Origin: Theileria orientalis strain Shintoku
Lineage: Eukaryota > Apicomplexa > Aconoidasida > Piroplasmida > Theileriidae
Length of the DNA: 64,000 nt
NCBI RefSeq assembly: GCF_000740895.1
Contig: NC_025260.1
Location: 1,282,001 to 1,346,000 of the forward strand
Direction of reading: 5' to 3'
Shown here: piece by piece, positions 21,317-32,559 of the stretch
How positions within the stretch are numbered: the stretch's first letter is position 1
How the letters are laid out: every line of letters starts with the position of its first letter
Made by a program: the position numbers and the translations under genes
Notes under the pieces: generated by a model
Told to the model about the DNA's origin: nothing
The model's database searches: none
What the model saw: the letters and a program-made list of their open reading frames with translations, nothing else

Positions 21317-21742
21317 CTAGTGGCGCATATTCTGCAGTTGTCTGTCTGGCATGGTATCCATGGAAAGGGTTCCTGACAAAAATTGAGTCGATAACCGCGT
21401 ACCTTCCTCCCTATGCTTGTTAACCAGGTCTAAAAAGTCTTGCGTGCAGGATAACTCGGTCCTATAGTACTGGTACCTAATTTTAATCCGTAACAATGTC
21501 GTTCAATTACTTGCAACGGGGGTCATCCTCGCCCAACTCTCTACAGCACCTACAATAGAGAGTGTATCGCAATTTACAAAGGTTCAAATAGTTGGACTGG
21601 AGAAAGCGTGGATCCTGAAAAGGATTTGATGTTAATGTCGAATACATACCCCTGCGTGAGGATTATCCAATGTGTAATCGTCAAACGATTCCCAAAATTG
21701 TAAATCTTTTGGACTATATTCCTTCTTACTTTTAAACAACAT
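21317..21742 (-). CDS. COX6B: Cytochrome c oxidase subunit 6B-like protein
   Basis: Exons 21742-21650, 21614-21511 and 21476 onward join in frame through 35- and 34-nt introns. The product shows the COX6B pattern: a TLDNPHAG-DPRF lead-in, a CX9C pair, then a CX10C pair (CKYQYYRTELSC), then NKHREEG, matching the conserved end of the family. COX6B is a small twin-cysteine protein of the mitochondrial intermembrane space that helps join complex IV monomers. The 3' end is uncertain. Unspliced, the frame stops at 21317 (118 residues). A 30-nt intron (21402-21373) gives a shorter tail with the same stop. A 23-nt intron (21395-21373) would run in frame into the L7Ae-like gene. Confidence 0.75.
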
Positions 21743-22340
21743 TAAATAAATACATACAAACTATAAACTTGAGGGTTAAATAAGGTTAAAGATAGAGTCC
21801 AATGTATGGGGACTCAAAAACTGTAAATATTAGTAATAACAAAAACAAAGGTGTAAATCATATCATTTTCTAACATTTGTATTTAATTTTAAATTATTCT
21901 TAATTTAAAAGTTATATTATATTCCTTTTATTGATTATGGGAACACCATCAATTACAAATATATACCTTCTTTCAGTTTAATTGACCAAAATCAATACCA
22001 TTAACGCTACACACCTAATTATTTTACATACAGCAATCTTTATATATACTTAATTGTGTGTATATCTTCAATTGCATTTTTAATCATCCTTACAATTACA
22101 ACTGGAACCACATATTATGTTCATTTATGATAATTTGTATTATTTATTATTAATAAATACAGTGAAATATACATTCATATTTATTAAAAATTAAAATAAA
22201 ATCATAGAATCCCTCGTATTTTCAATTATATTATGAAACGTAATACACACTTTAACATTTTCATATTTGTCAAATGTTAACAACTGTTATTGAAAATAAA
22301 TTGTTGTAAATTAATAAGTAATATTTTTTAATAATGTTCG
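21743..22340. other. Divergent intergenic region, very AT-rich
   Basis: Separates COX6B (-) from the four-exon gene (+) and presumably carries both promoters. No specific element was recognised. Confidence 0.4.
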
Positions 22341-24637
22341 ATGAAATTAAATTTAAATATTTTCACTTTAACACAGAATTGTAGAATTTTAATTTTGGTT
22401 ATTTTGTTTTATTTTGAGGTTATATATGCCCATAAATTAGTAAACAAACATGTCGGATTCATAGCAACTAACAATAGACACAGCGTGAGCCATGGAAGGT
22501 ACCATGTTGATATGGTATCGTCAAGAAAAGTGCAATCGTTCACAAATAAAGCGAAGAAGAGTAAGTTGAATGTATCGAAGACGGTGCCGAAAGGAAGTTT
22601 AAAGAAAAAGACAGTAAAAAGAAGAAGAAAAAATGATAAAGAGGAAGTTAAAAAAGAAGAAGAAAAGGAAAAGAATGATTTATTGGAACAGTTTGGAGTT
22701 GACCTGGGAGAATTTGGACAAAAAATATACGAATGGCTATGGCCAGAAGGAAATCCATGTCAGAAGAAGGTATGTGGAAGCAAAGAAGTTAAATAGATAT
22801 GAAAATGAGTGTGTGTATGCGCTGAAAATAGGCGTACTGTTAACATTTTTAGGAAAAGGAGGCACTAGAGTCGATGACGATGTACAATAGGTTCCTGGAA
22901 AGCAGATTGATATCGAATAGAGAGAAGAAGGAACTGGACGACTACAACAAATACGTGCACAATTATATACTTCACAACTACGGTAAGTAAACTAAAATAA
23001 TAGAATTAAAATAAGTAACTACGGTAAGATGTTGATAAATAGTAGTCCGTGAGAGGGAATAGTGAGTTAAGGCACCAGAGTAAATTGATTAATTGGAACG
23101 TAGCGGATGAAAAATTCGTAAACATATATAAGAGACTGGCATTTCACATGAGAATAACACCAAGAATGCTGTACAGAGAAGTGGGAGCAATAACAGGTAA
23201 ATTCGGAATCAACATACTGGACCCAAAAGGTAAAGTGAATAGAAGTATAGTTTAGTAGATGGTTAAGTAAAGGTAGAAAACATAAATAACGAGAAAAATG
23301 AAAATAATGACGCTTTAGAAGATGAGAAGAATAAGGAGACGAGAGAGGACATACTGTGTCTTAGAAGAATTAAGTTTGAAGCGTACACGCTTATAGGAGC
23401 GAAGCTGCTGAGGTACACAATGATGTTCCTGCTGAGGTACATAAGGCTGGGAATACCACCGGAGGTAAGGCTTAGAGTGCTGAGTGACGTAGTAAAGAGA
23501 GAGTATATGAGTAAGGCGTCGACCATGGCGTGTAACCAGGTGGACCACAGAAACAACAAAGAAAACGCAAGTAATCAAACGTATCCAATAAGAACCACGT
23601 TTGAAACTCAGGGGTACCCGTACTCAGAAGAGCCGTTTTACAGAGAAGAGGACGAGGACACGGAAGGCAGGTGGAGTCCGAAAGACCTAGTGGATGAGCA
23701 AGTATACAGGAGCCTGAGTGGGAAGAACAGAGCGAAGCTGGTGTGCGTAGCAGCAGCGTTGCACCCAGAGTACGCACTGCAAATCGTTAAGAACATAGCG
23801 CACGCAGCAGGATACAGGTCGGAAAGAGAGCTGCTACAAAACTTCACGCTCAAGTCAAACTTCACGTCGAGAGGAGCGAGGGCGTTCATAAAGAAGCTGA
23901 AGGAGGAGTCGGAGGCGCACGAGAAGCTGCGAGAAGCAGCAAGGCTGTACAGGAGGTGGAGGAAAGGGCCGGAGACACTGAAGGAGACCACGCAAATACT
24001 GGCAAACGTGCCGCAGATAGCAGGGCTGATGAGGAGGCACCTGGAGTCAGGACACAGAATCATGCCGCTGAAAAGAGCGAAGATGATACTGAGGCTGGTG
24101 AGGGCGGAGGCGGAGCTGGAGCCGGAGGACACGACGCTGTGGGACCTGCTGAAGAAGCTGATAGCGCGCAGAGTGATGAATGCGCCGCCGAGAGTGTACA
24201 AGCAGGTGGCGAAGCAGGTCCTGGCGCTGGCAAACTACATTAACCCGGCGCTGAGGAGCGAGTTGGAAAGCAGAGGGATAGCGACAGAAGGCCTGTACGA
24301 GCACACAGCGTACGCAAACGCGGAAGGAGGAATAGAGAACGCGGAAAACCTAAGCAGAGAGGAAAGAATCGACCTGGCGAAGAGGATTAGGGCAAATGTG
24401 AAGACAATTTGGCTGAAAAAGGGCAGAAACGCGTTCGAAGACACGGGGCTGCACGTGATCGACGCGCTTTCGGCGACCGCAGGCTACGGAAACATCACCA
24501 ACGTGCTCGCGATAGCCTCCATGCTGTCGAAAAGGCCGGAAAACAGGCTCGAGGAGCACTCGAGGCAGCCAGGGCCGGATTTCGAGCACTCACCGCGACT
24601 CGAGTTCAAGGACTTCAGGCACGCAAAGGTACAGTGA
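22341..24637 (+). CDS. Four-exon protein with apicoplast-type bipartite leader
   Basis: Exons 22341-22769, 22853-22982, 23056-23229 and 23268-24637 join in phase to 700 residues. Residues 1-30 form a signal peptide with a strong hydrophobic core. They are followed by about 80 Lys/Arg/Ser-rich residues, the layout of a signal plus transit peptide for the apicoplast. Exon 2 starts after a TTTTTAG acceptor. The exon 3 acceptor (GAGAG) and exon 4 acceptor (TTAAG) are less canonical and were chosen because they preserve phase. The C-terminal 400 residues are helical, Ala/Arg/Leu-rich and GC-rich at the DNA level. I recognise no catalytic family. Apicoplast targeting is inference from the leader; export by the secretory pathway is the alternative. 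Confidence 0.7.
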
Positions 24638-25250
24638 TCACACACACCACAAGTGAGAGCAGTCGCAAGAGGCGACTCTAAAGGTACCACTTTCGACCAC
24701 ACACCAGGACTAATCGGCGATTAAACGGCCAGTGGCGTCGACTGCGAATATTCAGCGGCGGTAATGCAGTGACGAAGGCCGCGTCGGCGACGGGCGTTAA
24801 TGTTTTATACGATTCACGAATATGCTACGTAGACTAGGTAGGCACGTAAACATGTAATCTCAATCCACTACATTCATCACAAAAGAGAGTAAAATCAATA
24901 ATTTACACAATAAGGCAGCGTTATGAAAAAGATATAGAGAAAGTAAAGGGTAATGTTTTACATCACAAAACGAGTATTTGATCAATAGTCAAAAGTGACA
25001 AGGTATTGCCTCGTATTTAAAGACAATTTGGTAAACAAGTGGCTGTTTGGACAAGAGCGCTGAAGTTGCGCGCAAGAAGACAACCTGTGAGTGAAGGGTT
25101 GCTCAAAGGCGAACTATGAGGAGAAAGGACAAGAGACGTTTATAGTTACGCGTTAAAAGGATGTATTTTACAAAGTAGGCTTCTGCCTACAACAAACGGG
25201 CACGTAACACTCTAGTGTGCGGACGACTGATTAAGAACGGAGGTGGATGT
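24638..25250. other. Convergent intergenic region with a perfect hairpin
   Basis: This lies between the 3' ends of two converging genes. It contains a perfect six-pair hairpin, GTAGGC-TTCT-GCCTAC, at 25175-25190, about 60 bases past the FAINT gene's stop, and a GC-rich patch near 24720-24800. No ORF is supported. Confidence 0.4.
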
Positions 25251-26705
25251 TCAGACACGAGCCGTCGCTGTGTGAACCCATGAATTTCCTGCCTTGGAGT
25301 AGTAGATTTTTCTACCCTCAAGCGTGTATATGATGACTGATAGGGTCTTGGTAGGCCCTAGGCCAGTGACAATGACCTTGTTTGAGCAGCAGCTGTGGTA
25401 CTCTGTTTCCCAGATAAGGATGACACCAGATCTTTTCCATTCCATAACGTGGTCAAAGTAAAAGCCGGGTCTCGGGGTGTACACTCTGTACCCGTCGTGC
25501 TTTTTAACTATCATTGCGTAAGATGTCCACATGGCGTTCATTACGAGGCCGGTGTACACTGGCTTACTCATGTCGAGGCACTGCCAGGGGATTGAGAAAT
25601 TTTTGATTAACTTCTTCAGGCCGCCAATGTACCCGTGGATGTCGACCTCGAACATGCCGAAGCCGTACTTGATCATTCGGACTCTGTGCGAGTACTCGCT
25701 CTCGTCTTTGGCTCTCCACAACTCAGTGCCTCTTATCGTCACTCTGTCGAACAGGTATTCGGGGGCCGCCTTGAAGTCGTGAATGCAACCGTTGTGGTAG
25801 TAGTTGAAGTTGTACGAGCTGTTATTCATGAAGAGATCGACTCCGCTCTTGGTGCGCTCCCTGAGTTCCTCGATCTTTTTGGGACTCACGCCCGCAAGCT
25901 TGTCCTTTTTCACGACTGCCTCCTCAGGCTTGATGTACTGCAACCTCAGGAAACGTTCTCCCCTGTCGTCTCTCATTATGGAAGCCTTATTCGGGAACTC
26001 GCCGCTTTCGTAGCTCCAGACCTTGCGCTCCCCCTTCATCAGGAAGCAGAACCTGTAGGGCTCCTTTGCAGTGAAGCTCTCAACTTCGTTTTCCTCATCT
26101 TTTTCGTACGTGACGAATTTTGAGGACTCTTTCTTCTTGATATTCAAGGCTATCATATGCTCGGCGTCGACTTCCTCTCGTTCCTCTGCTTCGCTTTCGG
26201 ACACTGGGACGTCGTAGTTCTCCCTCTTCGTTCCCAAGTTTGAATACTTGATTGGCCTTGTGGGCCTGGGAACTGCGTTTGGATCAACAGGCTTTCCGAA
26301 ATCCTCTGTGGATATGGGCCCTGGGCCTGCGAACTTTACTCTGAAAACTCTTTCTCCGTTTTCATTTGGTCCTACGAACACGCTGCTACCGTACTCGTTC
26401 CCATAGTCTTTGGCTTCCCACAGCACCAAATCACCTTTGGTGACCTTGTCTATTAAATATCCTAGATTGCTCGTAAAGGTGTGGCTGTTATTCGACACCT
26501 TGTACTCGTACTTATACTCATCGGCGCTTTCTTGGTTTTTGATATCAAGCGTGAATAAATTGTATTTAATGTCATCTGGGAGTCGAGCTCTTGAGGAATC
26601 ACGTGAGTCTATCACATCAAATGTTCCTTCCTCACACACGGAATTTGATCTAACATACCCCAATAGACATATGGATATGTACAGAGCTATGGTGCGTATG
26701 TTCAT
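25251..26705 (-). CDS. Secreted protein with four FAINT domains
   Basis: The ORF extends to 26789, but the in-frame ATG at 26705 begins a typical signal peptide (NIRTIALYISICLLGYVRS), so I start there, giving about 484 residues. Four FAINT domains follow, near residues 50-125, 185-255, 290-380 and 385-480. The first two have the usual LDI...FTAK...KVWS core; the last two are more divergent. An acidic Glu-rich linker separates the first two. There is no membrane anchor, so secretion is likely. The DNA is more GC-rich than in neighbouring FAINT genes, which suggests a different age or expression level. Confidence 0.85.
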   Translation of the reverse strand: MNIRTIALYISICLLGYVRSNSVCEEGTFDVIDSRDSSRARLPDDIKYNLFTLDIKNQESADEYKYEYKVSNNSHTFTSNLGYLIDKVTKGDLVLWEAKDYGNEYGSSVFVGPNENGERVFRVKFAGPGPISTEDFGKPVDPNAVPRPTRPIKYSNLGTKRENYDVPVSESEAEEREEVDAEHMIALNIKKKESSKFVTYEKDEENEVESFTAKEPYRFCFLMKGERKVWSYESGEFPNKASIMRDDRGERFLRLQYIKPEEAVVKKDKLAGVSPKKIEELRERTKSGVDLFMNNSSYNFNYYHNGCIHDFKAAPEYLFDRVTIRGTELWRAKDESEYSHRVRMIKYGFGMFEVDIHGYIGGLKKLIKNFSIPWQCLDMSKPVYTGLVMNAMWTSYAMIVKKHDGYRVYTPRPGFYFDHVMEWKRSGVILIWETEYHSCCSNKVIVTGLGPTKTLSVIIYTLEGRKIYYSKAGNSWVHTATARV

Positions 26706-27422
26706 TTCGAAATATCGTCGCAATAGAGGCCCTGATATAAAGTTTACACGATGGAATCCTACACAGATGGGGCCAACTATATCCCTCATAATTTTTTTAA
26801 ACGTACTCTTACCTATGGTTTAAAACACCAAATATTAACTATGGGCGTCGCCTTATCTAATAATTCGAAAATGTAGAGTCTTAACCTAATATTTAACTAA
26901 ATATATTATGCAATATATTAATACACACACGAGTAACGTTGAAAGAGTATATTAGTACAACTTAAACCCATGGTCTAAATCCAAAGTTTTCTTGTGTTAT
27001 ACCCGTGAGTGGTTTCTGGGTTGTTTCACCCATCTGCGATAACTTATGTTACAATATGTTACATAAATCTCAAAAATCAGTTCTATGGGAAACCGTTGCG
27101 ACTGGCAGGATAACGTGAGTATGTGTTACAGTGTGTAATCGCTCAGTCGATTAGAACTTTAAAACTTCATTTGGAAAAATTTGGTAATTAATACAAACAT
27201 AATCGCTTCATTTTCATCTCATTAGTCAGATTCAGAGTCTGACCAATTTTAGATGAGACCTTTTATAATTGTTTCGGGTGTATGCCTCCGTATTTATTGG
27301 TATCATGGCTCCATACATCTTGTCCTTCGAACTTGAAAGACGTGGGCTTAATGTTTTCTTTAAAGACGAACTCATACTCATCTTTGTTATGGCTAAGATG
27401 GTAGTTGTTGCAATGCAAATGA
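26706..27422. other. Intergenic region upstream of a FAINT gene
   Basis: AT-rich flank between two minus-strand FAINT genes. A plus-strand ORF at 27269-27553 overlaps the neighbour's 3' end and looks like a chance frame. Confidence 0.4.
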
Positions 27423-30032
27423 TTATTCATGAAGATATTCAGTTATCCTTAATCCCTCACCCTCCTTGGCAGCCAATACAAAAAGAGTGCCAAAATTTAC
27501 AAACAATGCGGAACCATCCTTCTTGTAGCGCAAGGAATCAGGATATTGGCTAAGTTTAGAAGGGTTATATTTCCAAAATTCTTTGCCCTTATGTTTAAGC
27601 ACAACAAGCTTAACATCCTCCTTAATGCTGAAAACATGTTCACTGGGGTAATCTGTTATATCATAGGCTGTAGCATCGAGTTCTATTAAATTATTATCAG
27701 AGTCATTGGCGTATAATTTGAAGTCAAACAAATCTCCCCCTTCCCATTTCCCATCATCATTCTTGGTATAAACAATGAACGAATTATCAAAAGTGAGTGC
27801 CAATTTATCAGGATAGTATCTAAGACGTTTAGGATGTTCATCACCATGCTTGGATTGGTCATGTTTCCAAATCTCACTATCAGAAAATTTAATAGAAGAA
27901 AATTTGGCATCCTCTTTAAATTTAAGCTGATATTTGTTAGAATCTTCTATCAAATCATACATGGAGTGATTCAAAGGAACCAATTGAGTAATGTTGGGAT
28001 CTTTGGAATAAAGTTTAATATCAAAACGTTTACCATTGTCAAATTCACCATCAGAGCCATTTTGATACATATTAAAGTATTTTGGACAGTCAATAATCAC
28101 CTTATTCCTATCCTTCCAATATAACACTTCAGTGGAAAAAGAATCATCCGGATTAGAAGGGTCGTAAGTCCACAATTCTTTTCCGTCCACCTTAACCATT
28201 GAACATTTAACCTTCTGATCAATTACAAAGCTGAATTTATCATCTTCTTCATTAAGGTCGTAATCAGCTCCATGTATTTCCACAGTCTTAGTAAAGTCGT
28301 TAGGATCTTGATGGTATAGCTTGATGAAAAACTCCGTTTCTTGGACATTGTTATCACTATCCATTTCGAAAACTGCAAAGGAATCAGCAAAACCCATGAC
28401 GAATTTGGATCCATCCTTCTTGTAACGTAAAGCAAGAGGATATTTGTCATTATATTTCCAAAATTCTTTCCCCTTATGTTTAAGCTCGACAAGCTTGACA
28501 TCCTCCTTAAAAGTGAACACGTGGTCATTGGTTGTATCTGCTATATCATAGGCTGTAGCATCGAGTTCTATCAGTTTATTATCAGAATCATAGGCGTATA
28601 ATTTAAAGTCAAATAAACCTTTCTCAGTCCATTCCTTATCATTCTTGGTAAAGACAATGAATGAAACATCAAAAGTGAGTGCGATTGTATCAGGGAAGTA
28701 GTATCTAAGCCGTTTAGGGTATTTATCTCCATATAATTTATCGTGGTGTTTCCATACAGAGACCTCCTCAACAACGACTTTTGAAGAATTGTCGTTTTCT
28801 AAACTCCTTCGGATAAACTTAAATTCAGTACACTTTTTATCATCTTTAAACTCGAACGTAAGCACATCTGCACCATCGTTTTTTGTGTAGTCTGTACCAT
28901 CGGGTTGGGAAGGGGTGCTGAAAGTTTCGTTTCCATAAAATCGTAAATCGGAGTCAAGAACAAATTTACTGTCTGACTTGGTAAAGTGTCTGTGGTTGTT
29001 GCCGAAGAAAATTGTAACATTCTTCGCACTTGAGAAAGTAGCAGTTCCGTCTCTAACAACTGCAGTGGCATAATCTTTAGAATTCTCAGAACTCCAAAGA
29101 GTAGAAGCTGTTGAGCCAAAAAACCCGCTTCTGACTTTCACAGATGCGAATCCATAACCAGACTTAGCTGTGTATTTGGCAAAGCCGTCTTTAGAAAGAT
29201 AATCATAAGCATCCGTTGACTTTTTATCCTTAAAGTCAAGTTCAATGGCTTCTTTTTCACCGGGTTTTTTGGGCTCTTTAGTTGTGGTTGAAGCTCCTTC
29301 ACCTGGTTCCTCACTCTCAGTTGATTTTTTACTTTGATCTTGGTCTTGATTTCCACTCTGGTCCTGACTTTGACTTTGATCTTGATCTACAGTTGTTCCT
29401 TCACTTGTTCCCTTACTTTGATCTTGGTCTTGATTTCCACTCTGGTCCTGACTTTGACCTTGATCTACAGTTGTTCCTTCACTTGTTCCCTTACTTTGAT
29501 CTTGGTCTTGATTTCCACTCTGGTCCTGACTTTGACTTTGATCTTGATCTACAGTTGTTCCTTCACTTGTTCCCTTACTTTGATCTTGGTCTTGATTTCC
29601 ACTCTGGTCCTGACTTTGACCTTGATCTACAGTTGTTCCTTCACTTGTTCCCTTACTTTGATCTTGGTCTTGATTTCCACTCTGGTCCTGACTTTGACCT
29701 TGATCTACAGTTGTTCCTTCACTTGTTCCCTTACTTTGATCTTGGTCTTGACTTCCACTCTGGTCCTGGTTCTCACCTGATTCTACACCTGAACCAGAAT
29801 CAGAACCAGAAGTCCCATCAGAAGATGAACCAGAATTCTCATCTACACCTGAAACTGGTGTAGATGAATTATTGGAATTATTCCTGTTAGAACGAAGTGA
29901 ACTAAATGAAGAAGTGGCTTGATCCGTAGTTTGCGAATTATAACGCCGGGTGCTGCCACAATATGCGATATTTTGCCGAATCAATAGAATAATTAAAATT
30001 CCGTTAAAACAGGCAAATGAGCTAAGCTTCGT
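27423..30032 (-). CDS. SVSP-like FAINT protein with Gln/Asp/Ser repeats and ACG in place of the start
   Basis: The frame is open from 30032 to the stop at 27423 (869 residues if started at 30032). The first codon there is ACG in the context AAAACGAAG. What follows is a textbook signal peptide (KLSSFACFNGILIILLI...AYC), yet no in-frame ATG exists between the preceding stop and this leader. A Ser/Asn-rich stretch is followed by five to six copies of a 26/28-residue Gln/Asp/Ser repeat. Then comes one FAINT domain (about residues 270-365) and a series of related ~100-residue FAINT-like modules with FKLYA...ELDATAYDI and KEFWKY motifs. No anchor is seen. Either the start codon was lost, ACG initiates, or an unseen 5' exon exists. 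Confidence 0.8.
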   Translation of the reverse strand, partial: TKLSSFACFNGILIILLIRQNIAYCGSTRRYNSQTTDQATSSFSSLRSNRNNSNNSSTPVSGVDENSGSSSDGTSGSDSGSGVESGENQDQSGSQDQDQSKGTSEGTTVDQGQSQDQSGNQDQDQSKGTSEGTTVDQGQSQDQSGNQDQDQSKGTSEGTTVDQDQSQSQDQSGNQDQDQSKGTSEGTTVDQGQSQDQSGNQDQDQSKGTSEGTTVDQDQSQSQDQSGNQDQDQSKKSTESEEPGEGASTTTKEPKKPGEKEAIELDFKDKKSTDAYDYLSKDGFAKYTAKSGYGFASVKVRSGFFGSTASTLWSSENSKDYATAVVRDGTATFSSAKNVTIFFGNNHRHFTKSDSKFVLDSDLRFYGNETFSTPSQPDGTDYTKNDGADVLTFEFKDDKKCTEFKFIRRSLENDNSSKVVVEEVSVWKHHDKLYGDKYPKRLRYYFPDTIALTFDVSFIVFTKNDKEWTEKGLFDFKLYAYDSDNKLIELDATAYDIADTTNDHVFTFKEDVKLVELKHKGKEFWKYNDKYPLALRYKKDGSKFVMGFADSFAVFEMDSDNNVQETEFFIKLYHQDPNDFTKTVEIHGADYDLNEEDDKFSFVIDQKVKCSMVKVDGKELWTYDPSNPDDSFSTEVLYWKDRNKVIIDCPKYFNMYQNGSDGEFDNGKRFDIKLYSKDPNITQLVPLNHSMYDLIEDSNKYQLKFKEDAKFSSIKFSDSEIWKHDQSKHGDEHPKRLRYYPDKLALTFDNSFIVYTKNDDGKWEGGDLFDFKLYANDSDNNLIELDATAYDITDYPSEHVFSIKEDVKLVVLKHKGKEFWKYNPSKLSQYPDSLRYKKDGSALFVNFGTLFVLAAKEGEGLRITEYLHE
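29333..29760 (-). repeat. 78/84-bp tandem repeats in SVSP-like gene
   Basis: Tandem units of 78 bp (26 residues) and 84 bp (28 residues) lie near the N-terminus of the 27423-30032 gene. The two lengths differ by one extra two-residue insertion (Gln/Asp-Ser). Several units are nearly identical. Confidence 0.9.
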
Positions 30033-32559
30033 TTTATAATATAAATATGTATATGTACAATTCTAGCAATATTGATCTCCATATTGACGAAAATTGCGAT
30101 ATCTAAGATTCTAGGAGTCAAAATGGTACAAGTGGAAAGTTCGTGAATGCGAGTTGAATATATATAGTTTTTTTGCATTCCACAAATTTTGTGCTCAATA
30201 ACATACAATTAAAAGTCTAGAACGTATTTAGTTCATTATGTGCAGACAGTAAATACTTAGCCTAAAGATATATGATTCCAGAAATCATGGGGGATTTTGG
30301 GTAGTATATAAAATAATTACCAAGGAAATTCGACCGATTTAGCACCGCAAAACACACTAGCACTCAACAATCATAATTTGGAGTCTGTAATTTGGGACAT
30401 TTAGCGGTGTTACCAGCCAAATTTTGGTAGTAAATGTGGCACACATTGCGCTTCATGGTCCTTAATACTTTGTGTGGAATCTTAGGGGTCAATTCCTGAA
30501 CTAATTTATATAGGAGGTAAAAGTTGGATTCAAAAGGGCTTAACTTCTGAATTTTTTTCAAAAAGATATTTTGTCTGCCTTATGATGTGTAAACAACTAG
30601 CCACACACCACATTATTTCAAGGAATTTTTTATTCCATTAGACAGTCACGATTTAACAATAGTTTAATAACTGGTTAATACTATACATATAATAAATAGA
30701 CCTTACTCTCAGATCGTATTTTTGGACATTGATTTAATTCCATATCATAATCAGTTCCTACTTATATCTAATTAAATTTAATTCCATAAAATTAAATTTT
30801 TATATCTAAGCCTGTGATAATTGAATAAAATAAATATATTTTTTAATGATCATTAAATACCTAGAACCGGTTCAGATCCAATGTGCGATGTTATTTTAAC
30901 ATAAGTTGATATTCTAACGCCGTTATGAGATTAAAAGGTTTATGTTGACCAAATAACGCCATTACTAAAAGGAACTACTTTAAAATAACCTTAATTTCAG
31001 GTTAGGTTGCCAAAAAGTGATATAAAACTTGATTTTGGATTAAATCGTTACGATCTCTGTTCTAGAGATTATGACTACATCAAAAGTAAATTAAATGCAG
31101 TACATACAGTTCTGCTGATTAAATTTGAGAAGTTTGCCATCCTTAGCACATTTGGAGGGGTTTATTTTTGTAAAAGTACTCAGTTTGGGTTTTATTTCCT
31201 AGTTAGGATCGTTTGATAGATTATAACAAGTATAATGGTATCAAATTTGATTTTCACATGGTTAACTTGGGTTATAAATATAGTCACTGCCTAGCGGAGT
31301 AGTTGTTGATCCATTTCAACTACTTGTTTTGGAAAAAGGTGCCGATGCAGCTTTTACTCCACTTTATCTATCACCACTAACACACCTTTTGTGAGTTTGA
31401 TAACCCTCATTGTATATTTGGCTAGTGGCAACTCCCTAGGCAGACTTGCTCAAATTTGATCAGCTTTCCTGTATCTACATTTAGTGGGTTGTAATATATG
31501 ACCACCATTTGTTTGAATCCCATTACATGCACTGGTTTTCGAGGTGGATGAAGGAATTTCTTTCAATTTGTCACATACTTTAATGTGTATTGACATTATT
31601 TTCGTAAAACAACTTAAATTTCATCTTATTGTACAACATAAAGTGCCCCTGATAAATAAGAACCTTCTTTATAATTACACATTTCCTCATCATTAAACAC
31701 AGGTTTAATACACTTCTTATTCGGTTTTATGATATAAAGTTTAATTTTATTCTATATTTAATTTATAGGTTTTCGTTTATTGGTTTTAATTTCTAAAATT
31801 GACATTGATTTTAAAAGTATATCAATCCTGTGTTTCCGAATTTGGATTTACATCATCTGATGTATCAGAGGATTCCAGTAAATTATGTCGATAAATAAAT
31901 AAAAATAAAAATAAGCATTTGGTATTAAACATAAAGCCAACATATAATGATTTATGGCCATTTAACTAGGCACATGTTATGTAATACCCTGACAGAGTCG
32001 TGTTGATAATACCAAAAATGGCCATATTTAGCTTAATTTGACCCTAAACAACCTAGTTGAGATCAAAAAACACTAAAAAAACAAGCCTGGGTGTTACTAA
32101 AAATTAAATCAAAATCTTATGCATGAACAACAGCAGCAAAAAATACAAACATAAAGATAAAAAAAATTAATTCTCCGTTTCTAAAACGATTAATTTAACA
32201 CACTATCGATTCTTTAAGTTTATTTTAAAGGTAAAATTAGAAGGCACAAATTCATTAACTTACACAATTGAATAAGCTTGATGATGTATTTGTTTAGCGA
32301 TTCAACACAAAATAACTTCATGAAAACTATTTATTATATATTTATATGATCAAATATAGATATTCACTCATAAAATGTTAATTTACATCAAATAATAGCT
32401 CACTAAACCAAATAAAACGTATCGACCACATTAACAAATCATTGTTAATTTGTAGCTAACCATTGACAAAATATGACAATAGTTGCCAAATTTAAATAAT
32501 AGATATCATCTATCGTTTAAAAATCTATTCCTTATTAAATTTCAAACATTCTTTAAAAC
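30033..32559. other. Long intergenic region, AT-rich
   Basis: About 2.5 kb between two minus-strand FAINT genes. Small ORFs (30364-30561 minus, 31007-31216 plus) have no recognisable domain and may be remnants or chance. A plus-strand stretch near 31295-31375 also reads openly for about 25 codons. I can support no gene here. Confidence 0.4.

Noticed and set aside
29282..29863. Long plus-strand ORFs opposite the SVSP repeats
   Set aside because: Mirror frames of the 78/84-bp repeat; repeats without stops on one strand often lack them on the other.
31007..31216. 69-codon ORF in the long gap between FAINT genes
   Set aside because: No recognisable domain or leader; possible remnant but not supportable.
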